Source: a virus
Reading direction: 5' to 3' (one strand)
IMG/VR virus record: IMGVR_UViG_3300008450_000004
Span: 1 to 64,000 of that record
Length of the DNA stretch: 64,000 nucleotides
Of this stretch, positions 17,141-25,883 are shown piece by piece; position 1 is the first letter of the stretch, and the number at the start of each line of letters is the position of its first letter. The notes under the pieces were generated by a model. It was not told the origin of the DNA. It saw only the letters and a program-made list of their open reading frames with translations, and searched no databases. The translations under genes were made by a program, and so were the position numbers.

Positions 17141-17974
17141 ATGGATTTATCATTAATTAAACAGAAGCTTGCCTCTTCTCAGAACAAAGGCAAATTAAAA
17201 GAGAAAACAGATTATACTAAAATTTTCTGGAAACCTAAGCCAGGTAAATACCAAATACGTATTTTACCTTCTAAATTCGACAAATCTAATCCTTTTCGTG
17301 AAATTTATTTTCACTATGGATTTGCAAGAGGTCCAATTTTAGCATTAACAAATTGGAATGAAAAAGATCCTATTGTTGAATTTGCAAAACAATTACGTAA
17401 ATCGTCAGACAAAGATGATTGGCAATTAGCTAAAAAAGTTGAACCAAAATTACGTTACTTTGCACCTGTGTTAGTACGTGGAGAAGAAGATAAAGGTGCT
17501 CGTTTATGGGAATTTGGTAAATTAACTTATGAACAATTGTTAGGTATTGCTGCTGACGAAGACTATGGTGATTACACAGATGTTTCTAATGGACGTGATT
17601 TTACTATTGAAGCTATTGAAGATTCAATTGCTGGAAAAAAAAGTATTAAATGCTCTATTCGTCCTAAAGTTAAATCATCATCTATTTCAGAAGACGCTAC
17701 TTTAATACAAAAAGTATTAGATGAACAACCTGATATTTTAACTGTTAATAAACATTATACATTTGAGGAATTACAAGAGGTTCTTAACAAATGGCTAAAC
17801 CCAGAAGAAACTGCTGAAGAAACAGAAACACCAGTAGCATCAGCTACGGATGAAGATGAGGATGAAACAAGCGACTTACCTTGGGAAAAAGAAACATCTT
17901 CTCCTTATAAAGTAGAAGCACCTACTAAAACAAGCAACGCGGATAAATTTGATAGTTTATTTAACGAAAACTAA
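17141..17974 (+). CDS. Single-stranded DNA-binding protein (T4 gp32-like)
   Basis: 277 residues (T4 gp32 is 301). The basic N-terminus (LIKQKLASSQNKGKLKEK) corresponds to the cooperativity region. The core includes FWKPKPGKYQIRILPSK and FREIYFHYGFARGP, typical of gp32-like OB folds. The C-terminal 60 residues are acidic (DEDEDETSDLPWEKE) as expected for protein-protein contacts. Unlike T4 gp32, only one Cys is present, so the zinc-binding motif is absent. It coats ssDNA during replication and recombination and leads the uvsX, RNase H and helicase genes, with its own strong promoter. Confidence 0.9.
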   Translation: MDLSLIKQKLASSQNKGKLKEKTDYTKIFWKPKPGKYQIRILPSKFDKSNPFREIYFHYGFARGPILALTNWNEKDPIVEFAKQLRKSSDKDDWQLAKKVEPKLRYFAPVLVRGEEDKGARLWEFGKLTYEQLLGIAADEDYGDYTDVSNGRDFTIEAIEDSIAGKKSIKCSIRPKVKSSSISEDATLIQKVLDEQPDILTVNKHYTFEELQEVLNKWLNPEETAEETETPVASATDEDEDETSDLPWEKETSSPYKVEAPTKTSNADKFDSLFNEN

Positions 17975-17979
17975 TCAAC

Positions 17980-19071
17980 ATGGCAAAAAAAGACAGTTTA
18001 ACAGCTGCTATATCAGACGGTTTAAAAAAGCCGTTTGATATAGAAGCATTCAAAAAATCAAAATACTTAGATCAATCATCTAAGTTTAAAAAACAAAGAT
18101 GGATTCCTTTTTCATCAGCAATGAATGATGCATTGTCTATCCCGGGAGTACCTATGGGGCATGTGTTTATAGCTCGTGGTGGGTCAGATACAGGTAAAAC
18201 AACATTGTTAATCGAAACTGCAGTAGCAGCTCAAAAAATGGGTATATTACCTATATTCATTATTACTGAAATGAAGTGGGATTTTTCTCATGCTCAGAAA
18301 ATGGGTTTTGAGTTGAATGAAATAGTTGACGAGGAAACAGGAGAAGTAAATTATACTGGGTTTTTCTTATATGTAGATAGAGCATCATTGAATACTATTG
18401 AAGATGTAGCTGGATTTATTGCTGATATTTTAAATGAGCAAAAACAAGGAAAATTACCTCACGATTTATTGTTCTTATGGGATTCAGTTGGTTCTATTCC
18501 ATGTGAAATGAGTGTTAAACAAGGAAATAATAATCCTATGTGGAATGCCGGCGCTATGGCTACTCAATTTGGTAATTTTATTAATCAACAGTTTCCATTA
18601 TCTCGTAAAGAAAAATATCCTTACACAAATACATTCTTTATTATTAACAAAACGGGTGTACAACCAGCTTTAACACCTATGTCTCAACCTAGGATGACAA
18701 ATAAAGGTGGTAATTCAATGTATTGGGATGCTACTATTGTAGCTACGTTTGGTAACGTTACTAATAGTGGTACTTCTAAAATATTTGCACAACATAAAGG
18801 CAAAAAAGTAGAATTTGCTAAACGTACTAAAATAGCAATTGATAAAATACATGCTGATTGTGGTATAGCAACAGCAACTACAGTAATTGTAACACCTCAT
18901 GGTTTTATACCTGATGATAAAGAAGCAGAAAAAGAATATAAAAAACTTCATGCTCATGAGTGGTTTGGTGAAAAAGTAGATATTGAAAAACTTCAAATAA
19001 TTGAAGATAATTCCGAGTGGGAAGAAAGTAGCAGAATATCACCAATGATCGAAGTAGATAATGAAGAATAA
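17980..19071 (+). CDS. uvsX: RecA-like recombinase UvsX
   Basis: 363 residues. Walker A GGSDTGKTT lies near residues 67-75, and a Walker B-like strand LLFLWDSVGSIP near 165. It also has a RecA-like L2 region (NKTGVQP ... NKGGNSMYWDA) and a C-terminal helical part. UvsX forms filaments on gp32-coated ssDNA and drives strand exchange and recombination-dependent replication. The start is 5 bp after the gp32 stop, and the 3' end overlaps the RNase H gene by 11 bp. Confidence 0.9.
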   Translation: MAKKDSLTAAISDGLKKPFDIEAFKKSKYLDQSSKFKKQRWIPFSSAMNDALSIPGVPMGHVFIARGGSDTGKTTLLIETAVAAQKMGILPIFIITEMKWDFSHAQKMGFELNEIVDEETGEVNYTGFFLYVDRASLNTIEDVAGFIADILNEQKQGKLPHDLLFLWDSVGSIPCEMSVKQGNNNPMWNAGAMATQFGNFINQQFPLSRKEKYPYTNTFFIINKTGVQPALTPMSQPRMTNKGGNSMYWDATIVATFGNVTNSGTSKIFAQHKGKKVEFAKRTKIAIDKIHADCGIATATTVIVTPHGFIPDDKEAEKEYKKLHAHEWFGEKVDIEKLQIIEDNSEWEESSRISPMIEVDNEE

Positions 19072-20083
19072 GTATGCTCAACTTTTATCTAATATAAATA
19101 ATAATCCTCGTACTGCTCAAGATTCAATTTTAATAATTGATGGTTTAAATTGTTTTTTAAGAGCATTCACTATGATTAATCATATAAACCCAGATGGAGC
19201 CCATATTGGTGGGCTTACTGGGTTTTTAAAATCAATTGGTTATGCTATAAAAATAATAGATCCAACTAAGGTAGTTATTGTATTTGATGGTATTGGTGGT
19301 TCAAATAATAAAAGAAACTTATATCCTGATTACAAAGCAAATAGAAATAAAAGTCGTATGACTAATTATTCTATATTCAGTAATAAGGAAGAAGAAAATG
19401 AAGCCATCAATAACCAAATAAGTAGATTAATACAATATCTTAAATGTCTTCCAGTTAGTATTATTTGTATAGACGGTATTGAAGCAGATGATGTTATTGG
19501 TTATCTCGCGGTAAAATTCGAGAATTTTGCGTTAACTAAGGAAGTCACCATAATGTCCGCTGATAAAGATTTCTTGCAGTTAACAAGCGATAAAACACAA
19601 GTTTATTCGCCTATTAAGAAGAAAATATATAAACCTGAAGATGTAAAAACTGAGTATATTGTAGATCATTTAAATTTTATAAATTATAAAATATTAATGG
19701 GAGATACATCAGATAACTTACCTGGCGTACCTGGTTTAGGTCCTAAAAAACTAATTAAACTATTTCCTATTTTAAATGAAAACAGAAAAATTAGTTTAGA
19801 TGAGATAATAGAATATTCTAAAACCAAAATTAACGAACATGCTTTATATTCTTCTGTTATAGAAAGATCATATCAGTTAAGTATCAACATGCAATTAATG
19901 GATTTACAAAACATTCCTATATCAGATGAAAATAAAAGAGAAATACAACAAAATTTTAATGATCAATTTTCATTAAATAAACATGTGTTTATGCAGATGT
20001 ATTTAGCAGATCATCTAGAAGAAAACATACCTAACACATCAAATTGGCTTAATCAAATTTTTGGAGGGCTAGATAATTTTTAG
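19061..20083 (+). CDS. 5'-3' exonuclease / RNase H, FEN-like (T4 rnh-type)
   Basis: 340 residues. FEN/5'-nuclease acidic motifs are present: ILIIDGLNCFLRAF near residue 23, VVIVFDG and YPDYKANR (68-93), GIEADDVIGYLA (about 140), MSADKDFLQL (about 165), and the helix-hairpin-helix GDTSDNLPGVPGLGPKK (about 212-228). The enzyme removes RNA primers and flaps from lagging-strand fragments. T4 Rnh is 305 residues, so this is slightly longer. It overlaps uvsX by 11 bp. Confidence 0.9.
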   Translation: MKNKYAQLLSNINNNPRTAQDSILIIDGLNCFLRAFTMINHINPDGAHIGGLTGFLKSIGYAIKIIDPTKVVIVFDGIGGSNNKRNLYPDYKANRNKSRMTNYSIFSNKEEENEAINNQISRLIQYLKCLPVSIICIDGIEADDVIGYLAVKFENFALTKEVTIMSADKDFLQLTSDKTQVYSPIKKKIYKPEDVKTEYIVDHLNFINYKILMGDTSDNLPGVPGLGPKKLIKLFPILNENRKISLDEIIEYSKTKINEHALYSSVIERSYQLSINMQLMDLQNIPISDENKREIQQNFNDQFSLNKHVFMQMYLADHLEENIPNTSNWLNQIFGGLDNF

Positions 20084-20091
20084 TAAATTTA
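20060..20091 (+). promoter_or_regulatory. Class I promoter for helicase gene: TTTG-N20-TAAATTTA
   Basis: TTTG at 20060-20063 (inside the end of the RNase H gene) and TAAATTTA at 20084-20091, spacer exactly 20 bp, 12 bp before the helicase ATG. Confidence 0.55.
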
Positions 20092-20103
20092 AAATAAAGG
20101 TTT

Positions 20104-21492
20104 ATGACAAGTTCAACATTAAATAAATTACAAAACTACGGTAGTGTTTTTCAAGTTAAAGTAATGGGAGCACTATTAACTCAACGTGATTTTTTATTAA
20201 ATATATCAGATTCATTAGATAGTGAATATTTTGAAAATCCATCTCATAAATGGGTTGTTGATTATATTATAAAATATTTTGAACAATATCATACTTACCC
20301 TACTGCGGAAACCTTATCTATTGAAATTAAAAAAATAGATAATGAAATATTAAGGATATCTTTAGTTGAATCGATTCGTGAAGCCTATAAATTGGCAGAT
20401 GCAAGTGATTTAGAATGGGTTGAAAAGGAATTTTCTAATTTCTGTCAAAATCAACAGATGAAAAAAGCAATTATGACATCTGTTGATTTACTAAGTTTAG
20501 GTGATTATGATGGTATTAAACAATTAATTAATCGCGCTCTAAAAGCAGGAGAAGATAAAAACATAGGTCATATATATGAATCGGATGTTGAATCTCGTTA
20601 TAGAGATGATGATAGAAAAGCAATACCTTTTCCTTGGCCTATATTTAATGATTTGACTCAAGGTGGATATGGTAAAGGCGATTTAGTACTACTATTCGGT
20701 AACCCAGGTGGAGGTAAATCTTGGGGTGTAATAGCAATGGGTGCTTATGCTGCTGCTTTAGGATATAATGTAGTACATTATACTTTAGAACTATCAGAAG
20801 GATATGTAGGTAAACGTTATGATGCTGTATTTTCAGGAATACCCGTTGATAAGTTAGATGAACATAGAGTAGAAGTTGAAACTGCTATTTTAAATGTAAA
20901 AGGAAAAATTATAATCAAAGAATATGCTCCTAAACGAGCATCCATAGATACAATTGAATCCCATATTCAACAACTAGAGCATCAAAATGAATTTAAACCA
21001 GATTTAATTATTATTGATTATTTAGATTTATTACGCACTAAAGGAAGAAAAGAACGCAAAGAAGAAATAGATGATGTTTATACTGATATTAAAGGATTAT
21101 CTAAAGAATTAGGAATACCAGTAGTATCACCATCACAAGCAAATAGAACGGGCGCTGATAAAGGAATATTACAGGCTGAAAATGCAGCTGGTTCATATGA
21201 TAAGATTATGATTGGTGATATCATTATATCATTAGCTCGTGGAAGAAAAGATAAAATAAACGGAACAGGTAATTGGCACTTTATTAAAAATCGTTATGGT
21301 GCTGATGGATTAACATTTGGTTCTAAAATAAATACCTCAAATGGATATATAGAGATATATGACCAACCTTTAGATGATGAAGATACGCCTGAGTTAAAAG
21401 GTAAAAATAAAGCAACAAATCCCTTTTCAGAAGTAGGGACAGAAGACAAACAAATCTTACGAAATAAATTTCTTTCTTATAAAGAAGGATAA
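20104..21492 (+). CDS. Replicative DNA helicase, DnaB family (T4 gp41-like)
   Basis: 462 residues (T4 gp41 is 475). The N-terminal helical domain is followed by a RecA-fold motor: Walker A LLFGNPGGGKSWG (about 197-209), Walker B DLIIIDYLDLL (about 300-310), VVSPSQANRTG (about 341) and the DnaB H4-like ISLARGRKDK region. It unwinds the fork in the 5'-3' direction and pairs with a primase, which is not in this window. It has its own promoter overlapping the RNase H gene. Confidence 0.92.
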   Translation: MTSSTLNKLQNYGSVFQVKVMGALLTQRDFLLNISDSLDSEYFENPSHKWVVDYIIKYFEQYHTYPTAETLSIEIKKIDNEILRISLVESIREAYKLADASDLEWVEKEFSNFCQNQQMKKAIMTSVDLLSLGDYDGIKQLINRALKAGEDKNIGHIYESDVESRYRDDDRKAIPFPWPIFNDLTQGGYGKGDLVLLFGNPGGGKSWGVIAMGAYAAALGYNVVHYTLELSEGYVGKRYDAVFSGIPVDKLDEHRVEVETAILNVKGKIIIKEYAPKRASIDTIESHIQQLEHQNEFKPDLIIIDYLDLLRTKGRKERKEEIDDVYTDIKGLSKELGIPVVSPSQANRTGADKGILQAENAAGSYDKIMIGDIIISLARGRKDKINGTGNWHFIKNRYGADGLTFGSKINTSNGYIEIYDQPLDDEDTPELKGKNKATNPFSEVGTEDKQILRNKFLSYKEG

Positions 21493-21498
21493 TATTTA
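21491..21498 (+). promoter_or_regulatory. Putative class II promoter AATATTTA before thioredoxin
   Basis: AATATTTATAAACCC overlaps the helicase stop and ends 19 bp before the thioredoxin ATG. No TTTG at 19-20 bp. Confidence 0.35.
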
Positions 21499-21517
21499 TA
21501 AACCCAAATAAAAAAAT

Positions 21518-21778
21518 ATGATTACAGTTAAACGTTACACAGCATCTTGGTGTAGTCCTTGCAAAGTATTAGCACCTGTTATGGATGAAATAAAAAATGA
21601 ATTATCAGATGTTAATTTTGTTACAATTGATGTAGAATTACATAAAGAAGCAGCAATGAATGATAATATTGCGTCAATACCAACCGTTGTAATATCAAAA
21701 AACGGACAAGAACTACACCGATTTACCGGAGTTATACCTAAGCATTCTATATTACAATTAATTAAACAATTTTCTTAA
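21518..21778 (+). CDS. Thioredoxin
   Basis: 86 residues, the short phage size. Active site WCSPC at residues about 11-15, the cis-Pro loop SIPTVVISKNG near 53-63, and a final amphipathic helix. It is a likely electron donor to the ribonucleotide reductase encoded 600 bp downstream, whose C-terminal cysteine pair must be re-reduced. That partnership is inferred from context. Confidence 0.9.
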   Translation: MITVKRYTASWCSPCKVLAPVMDEIKNELSDVNFVTIDVELHKEAAMNDNIASIPTVVISKNGQELHRFTGVIPKHSILQLIKQFS

Positions 21779-21805
21779 TATAACATATATAAAATTGAAA
21801 GAAAA

Positions 21806-22360
21806 ATGGGATTTAAACGATTTGACCATCAACGATGGATAGAGTTATCTTTTATAGAGGATTGCAAAATATTAAAGAAAGCTAAATCACTAAAAGAATA
21901 CTATAACAAAGCAAACACAGGATTATATGAATTTTTAAATCCTTCTTTATCATATCCATACGAAACTATAGATATGGTTGGTGGACAAAAAATATGGAAA
22001 GTAGAAAAACAAAATAATGATCCTATATTAGTAGTAACCTTAAAAAAAGGAGGATTAAACAATAACCATTATTGGATTATAGATTTTTATTTTCCTGAAA
22101 CTGAAAAGGGATTTGATAAAAAACAAGGATTAGAAGGCAAAAATTATCTAGACACAATATCTAAGATTTTTATAGATGAATTATTACCTTATATTGAACA
22201 ATCAGAATATAATACTTTATTGTTTAAAGCGTATATAAATGATGGGGCAGGTAACCAAAGAAAAACTGTTTTTAAAAAAATGGTAGATAAATTTCTGCCT
22301 AAAGATAAATTTACATTTAGCGAAGAACATAATAATTTTATAATTAAAAAAAAACAATAA
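21806..22360 (+). CDS. Unknown protein upstream of ribonucleotide reductase
   Basis: 184 residues with no family recognised. It contains LKKAKSLKEYYNKANTGLYE, a beta-rich middle with YWIIDFYFPETEKGFDKK, and a C-terminus rich in Lys and Phe. The stop is 2 bp before the reductase ATG, so the two genes are co-transcribed. Nothing visible suggests catalytic function. Confidence 0.6.
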   Translation: MGFKRFDHQRWIELSFIEDCKILKKAKSLKEYYNKANTGLYEFLNPSLSYPYETIDMVGGQKIWKVEKQNNDPILVVTLKKGGLNNNHYWIIDFYFPETEKGFDKKQGLEGKNYLDTISKIFIDELLPYIEQSEYNTLLFKAYINDGAGNQRKTVFKKMVDKFLPKDKFTFSEEHNNFIIKKKQ

Positions 22361-22362
22361 CA

Positions 22363-24216
22363 ATGAACATAACACAAGAAATCTTGTCGGAAATAACGAC
22401 TTACATGAAATATGCTAAATTCAAACCAGAAGTAAACAGACGAGAAACATGGGAAGAATTAGTAACAAGAAATAAGGAAATGCATCAAACAAAATTTCCT
22501 CAATTACATGATGAAATTGAAAAAGCATATAAAATGGTCTACGATAAAAAAGTACTACCATCGATGCGTTCATTACAATTCGCAGGTAAACCTATTGAGC
22601 TTAATAATTCTCGTATATTTAATTGTTCTTTTCTTCCTATTGATGACTGGAGATCATTTAGTGAAATAATGTTTTTATTACTTTCAGGATGTGGAGTAGG
22701 ATACAGTGTACAAACACATCATGTAGATAATTTACCTGAAATTACAACACCTGTAAAACACAAACGTTATTTAGTAGGTGATAGTATTGAAGGATGGGCA
22801 GATGCAATTAGAATGCTTTGTAAAGCATATTTTACAGGTGGTTCTTTACCAATATTTGATTTTAGAGATATCCGTCCTAAAGGAGCCCAATTAATTACTG
22901 TAGGTGGTAAAGCACCTGGTCCTGAACCATTAAAAGAATGTCTGTTTAACTTACAAAAAATACTTGATAGAAAAAAAACAGGCGATAAATTAACATCATT
23001 AGAAGCACATGATATGGCTTGTCATATAGCAGATGCTGTACTATCAGGTGGTATTAGACGTGCAGCATTAATAGCATTATTTAATCTTGATGATGAAGAT
23101 ATGTTAACATGTAAATTTGGAAATTGGTGGGAAGAAAATCCTCAACGCGGTAGAGCAAATAATAGTGCTGTGGTAATGCGTCATAAGATTGACGAAGAAG
23201 AGTTTTTTAAATTATGGAAGAAAATCGAGTTAAGTGGATCTGGTGAACCAGGTATCTACTTCAGCAATGATAAAGATTGGGGAACAAACCCATGTTGCGA
23301 AATCGCTTTAAGACCATTTCAATTCTGTAACTTATGTGAGGTAAATGTATCAGATGTAGTTGATCAAGCAGATTTAAACGCAAGAGTAGAAGCAGCAGCA
23401 TTTATAGGTACATTACAAGCCGCATACACTGATTTCCATTATTTAAGAGATATCTGGCGTAAAACAACTGAAAAAGACGCTTTATTAGGTGTTGGAATGA
23501 CAGGTATTGGATCAGGTGCTGTATTAGGATTGGATTTAAAATCAGCAGCTGATTTAGCTAAAACAGAAAACGCTCGTGTTGCTGAAATAATTGGTGTTAA
23601 TAAAGCAGCTCGTGTCACTACAGTAAAACCATCAGGTACATCATCATTAGTATTAGGAAGTAGCAGTGGTATTCATAGCTGGCATGATAAGCATTACATC
23701 AGACGTATCAGAGTAGGTAAAAATGAAGCAATTTATACTCACCTAGCAATTTACCATCCAGAACTATTAGAAGACGATTTCTTTAAACCTACTATCCAAG
23801 CTGTAATATCTATTCCACAAAAAGCACCAGAAGGCGCTATTATACGTAGTGAAGAATCAGCATTAATGTTGTTAGAACGTGTTAGAAAGTTTAATATGGA
23901 ATGGGTAAGAAAAGGTCATCGTAAGGGAGCTAATACAAATAATGTATCTGCAACTATATCTGTTAGAAATGAAGAATGGAAAGAAGTAGGAGAATGGATG
24001 TGGAAATATAAAGACACATTTAATGGATTATCAGTTCTGCCTTTCTCAGATCATACTTACACTCAAGCACCTTTTGAAACAATCACTGAAGAACACTTTA
24101 ACGAAATGGTAAATCATCTTCATTCTGTAGATTTGAGCCAAGTAATTGAATTTGATGACAATACTGCATTAGGTGATAGCGTCGCCTGCGGAGGAGGAGC
24201 TTGTGAAATAGTGTAA
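22363..24216 (+). CDS. Adenosylcobalamin-dependent (class II) ribonucleoside-triphosphate reductase
   Basis: 617 residues. It has RTPR-type features: SRIFNCSFLPID (substrate-binding-site Cys, about residues 83-94), the SGCGVGYS motif, GGIRRAAL, the finger-loop triad NPCCEIAL (Asn, Cys radical site, Glu, around residue 311), VKPSGTSSLVLG near 425, and a C-terminal redox pair in VACGGGACEIV. These fit the monomeric cobalamin-dependent reductase rather than class I. No small subunit gene follows, as expected for class II. At 617 residues it is shorter than the roughly 740 of the Lactobacillus enzyme. It makes dNTPs for phage DNA and needs host cobalamin; the nearby thioredoxin is a plausible reductant. 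Confidence 0.87.
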   Translation: MNITQEILSEITTYMKYAKFKPEVNRRETWEELVTRNKEMHQTKFPQLHDEIEKAYKMVYDKKVLPSMRSLQFAGKPIELNNSRIFNCSFLPIDDWRSFSEIMFLLLSGCGVGYSVQTHHVDNLPEITTPVKHKRYLVGDSIEGWADAIRMLCKAYFTGGSLPIFDFRDIRPKGAQLITVGGKAPGPEPLKECLFNLQKILDRKKTGDKLTSLEAHDMACHIADAVLSGGIRRAALIALFNLDDEDMLTCKFGNWWEENPQRGRANNSAVVMRHKIDEEEFFKLWKKIELSGSGEPGIYFSNDKDWGTNPCCEIALRPFQFCNLCEVNVSDVVDQADLNARVEAAAFIGTLQAAYTDFHYLRDIWRKTTEKDALLGVGMTGIGSGAVLGLDLKSAADLAKTENARVAEIIGVNKAARVTTVKPSGTSSLVLGSSSGIHSWHDKHYIRRIRVGKNEAIYTHLAIYHPELLEDDFFKPTIQAVISIPQKAPEGAIIRSEESALMLLERVRKFNMEWVRKGHRKGANTNNVSATISVRNEEWKEVGEWMWKYKDTFNGLSVLPFSDHTYTQAPFETITEEHFNEMVNHLHSVDLSQVIEFDDNTALGDSVACGGGACEIV

Positions 24217-24243
24217 GTAAAGGTAGCGCTTGTGATATTTTCA

Positions 24244-24251
24244 TATATTTA
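24244..24251 (+). promoter_or_regulatory. Putative class II promoter TATATTTA before homing endonuclease
   Basis: TATATTTATTGACATG ends 5 bp before the endonuclease ATG. The same TTTCATATATTTAT context appears before the GIY-YIG gene at 43736 and the membrane protein gene at 28972. Confidence 0.4.
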
Positions 24252-24256
24252 TTGAC

Positions 24257-24883
24257 ATGATAGGAATATATAAAATTACAAGCCCCACTAATAAAATATA
24301 TATTGGACAAAGTGTAGATATAGATGATAGATTTAGAAAATACAAAAATTTAAATTGTAACAGACAAACTATCATCTATAACTCTCTTAAAAAATATGGA
24401 TGGGAACAACACATATTTGAAATTATTGAAGAATGTCCGGCTGATAAATTACTAGAACGCGAAACCTATTGGAAAGAATATTATAAAGTTTTAGAAGTAC
24501 CTAGTTTATGTTGTAGAATAGACGGAAAAGGAGGCTATATGAATGAAGAAACTAAAGCTAAAATAGGCTTAAAACATAAGGGTAAAATAATGTCTAACGA
24601 AGCTAAGACTAAAATATCTAAAGCTCTTAAAGGACGTAAAGTAACATGGGATTGTAAAGGACCTAAAGATTATAAATACACAGAGGAACAAAAACAAAAA
24701 ATGAGAAAACCTCGTGTGAATAGATGGGAACGAGAAAAATTAGTATCTCCATCTATAGTTAAAGAAATAAGGAGTAAATTTAATCTAGGACACAAACGCT
24801 CAGATTTAAGTAGAGAATATAATGTAAGTTGGGGTACTATTAAAAATATAACTGATCATATAAATTCATATAAATTCATATAA
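24257..24883 (+). CDS. GIY-YIG homing endonuclease with NUMOD3 and HTH
   Basis: 208 residues. The GIY-YIG core lies at the N-terminus: GIYKITSP ... KIYIGQS, then DIDDRFRKY with the catalytic Arg region and ERETYWKEYY with the Glu. NUMOD3 repeats follow (EETKAKIGLKHKGK, EAKTKISKALKGRK). The C-terminus has a helix-turn-helix (RSDLSREYNVSWGTIKNI). Freestanding mobile gene placed directly after the reductase gene; ribonucleotide reductase genes are frequent homing targets. The stop abuts the next ATG. Confidence 0.85.
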   Translation: MIGIYKITSPTNKIYIGQSVDIDDRFRKYKNLNCNRQTIIYNSLKKYGWEQHIFEIIEECPADKLLERETYWKEYYKVLEVPSLCCRIDGKGGYMNEETKAKIGLKHKGKIMSNEAKTKISKALKGRKVTWDCKGPKDYKYTEEQKQKMRKPRVNRWEREKLVSPSIVKEIRSKFNLGHKRSDLSREYNVSWGTIKNITDHINSYKFI

Positions 24884-24885
24884 AT
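24861..24885 (+). repeat. Short 10-bp direct repeat at the end of the endonuclease gene
   Basis: TAAATTCATA occurs twice in tandem (24861-24880), followed by TAAAT that forms the stop and the next start. It may be a trace of slippage or of the insertion boundary. Confidence 0.6.
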
Positions 24886-25525
24886 GATAAAATTACTAGA
24901 TATATTAAATGAAGCTATAAATGGAGGTATTGTTTATACCTATAGAAGTCAAAAAAGCTTACCCGATATTGAAGCTAATGGCATAAAAATGTCAGATAAA
25001 AATAAACAAAATTCTGAAGATTATAATATCCCTGATTATGGGTATACTTATTATACCTCTACTAGTAAAGATTCTAATTGGATTGATAGAAACCCATATG
25101 GAAATGCTGATAATCCGTATACTGTAAGAGTATCTATAGACTTAAATAAAATAAAAAACGATAAAAATTATAGTTTTAAAGATTTAAATAATATAGAAGG
25201 ATGGAACTACCCAGAATATCAAGAAGTAAGAATATATTCTAATACAAAAGATAGAATACCTCCGGAATATATTAGTTCTATTGATATACTTAGAAGAAGA
25301 TCAGGAGATGAATATGGGTGGGATTTTATAGGTACACTTGACTTAGAACCAGAAGTAAAAACATATATTGATAATACTTTTAAAGAAAATCCAGAGTTAG
25401 ATGAAGATTCGTTCCCATACGATAAAATGTATGATTATTTTACAGAATTTTGGAATCATGAAGATGAATCTTATGATGATGTTTCTCAAGAAGTTATGAA
25501 CTATATAAGCTCTAAAGTTAGTTAA
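24884..25525 (+). CDS. Possible ADP-ribosyltransferase-like protein with capsid-targeting-like N-terminus
   Basis: 213 acidic residues. The order of motifs resembles the ADP-ribosyltransferase fold: YTYRSQKSLPDIEANGIKMS (Arg then helix and 'nGi'), YTYYTSTSKD (STS-like strand), TVRVSIDLNKIK, then YPEYQEVRIYSN with a Glu in the usual last-strand place, and IPPEYISSIDIL. The first residues MIKLLDILNEAING recall capsid-targeting peptides of T4 internal proteins, with LNE fitting the gp21 protease rule. T4 packages its Alt transferase in the head, so an injected enzyme is conceivable. Family and activity are unproven. Confidence 0.4.
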   Translation: MIKLLDILNEAINGGIVYTYRSQKSLPDIEANGIKMSDKNKQNSEDYNIPDYGYTYYTSTSKDSNWIDRNPYGNADNPYTVRVSIDLNKIKNDKNYSFKDLNNIEGWNYPEYQEVRIYSNTKDRIPPEYISSIDILRRRSGDEYGWDFIGTLDLEPEVKTYIDNTFKENPELDEDSFPYDKMYDYFTEFWNHEDESYDDVSQEVMNYISSKVS

Positions 25526-25839
25526 TGTCTAAATTCATAGAAGATATTCATTACTATAAAGACGGAGATAGGGTAGTTTTCACTGCCCTATTTCACGTTC
25601 AACGCGGTTATTGTTGTGGTTGTAAATGTCTTAATTGTGCTTATATTCCCAAACATGAAAAAAATAATAATATTATGGATATAGAAATATTAAAAACTTT
25701 AAAAGAACAAGCAGAATTTTTAAAAAAAAATCAAGATGCTTTTACTTTACCTGAAAAAATAGAAAAAACAAACGAAATACATCAAAAATTAGAACAACTA
25801 TTATCTACAATAAATGTAAATATTGAAGAAACTGAGTAG
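25525..25839 (+). CDS. DUF5522-like cysteine-rich protein with helical C-terminus
   Basis: 104 residues. Residues 1-48 match the pattern of DUF5522 proteins of Bacteroidota: an aromatic DxHYYKDGDRVVFTALFHV, then QRGYCCGCKCLNCAY with clustered Cys that may bind metal. The rest (from MDIEILKTLKEQ) is a helical segment that could also be translated separately from the ATG at 25675. The ATG overlaps the previous TAA by one base. This is one of the clues for a Bacteroidota host. Confidence 0.6.
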   Translation: MSKFIEDIHYYKDGDRVVFTALFHVQRGYCCGCKCLNCAYIPKHEKNNNIMDIEILKTLKEQAEFLKKNQDAFTLPEKIEKTNEIHQKLEQLLSTINVNIEETE

Positions 25840-25855
25840 GAATATTATATTTTTT

Positions 25856-25863
25856 AATATTTA
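25856..25863 (+). promoter_or_regulatory. Putative class II promoter AATATTTA before fibre gene
   Basis: AATATTTATTGGC lies 20 bp before the fibre ATG, in a 44-bp gap. No TTTG box. Confidence 0.4.
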
Positions 25864-25883
25864 TTGGCAAATAAAATAATAAT

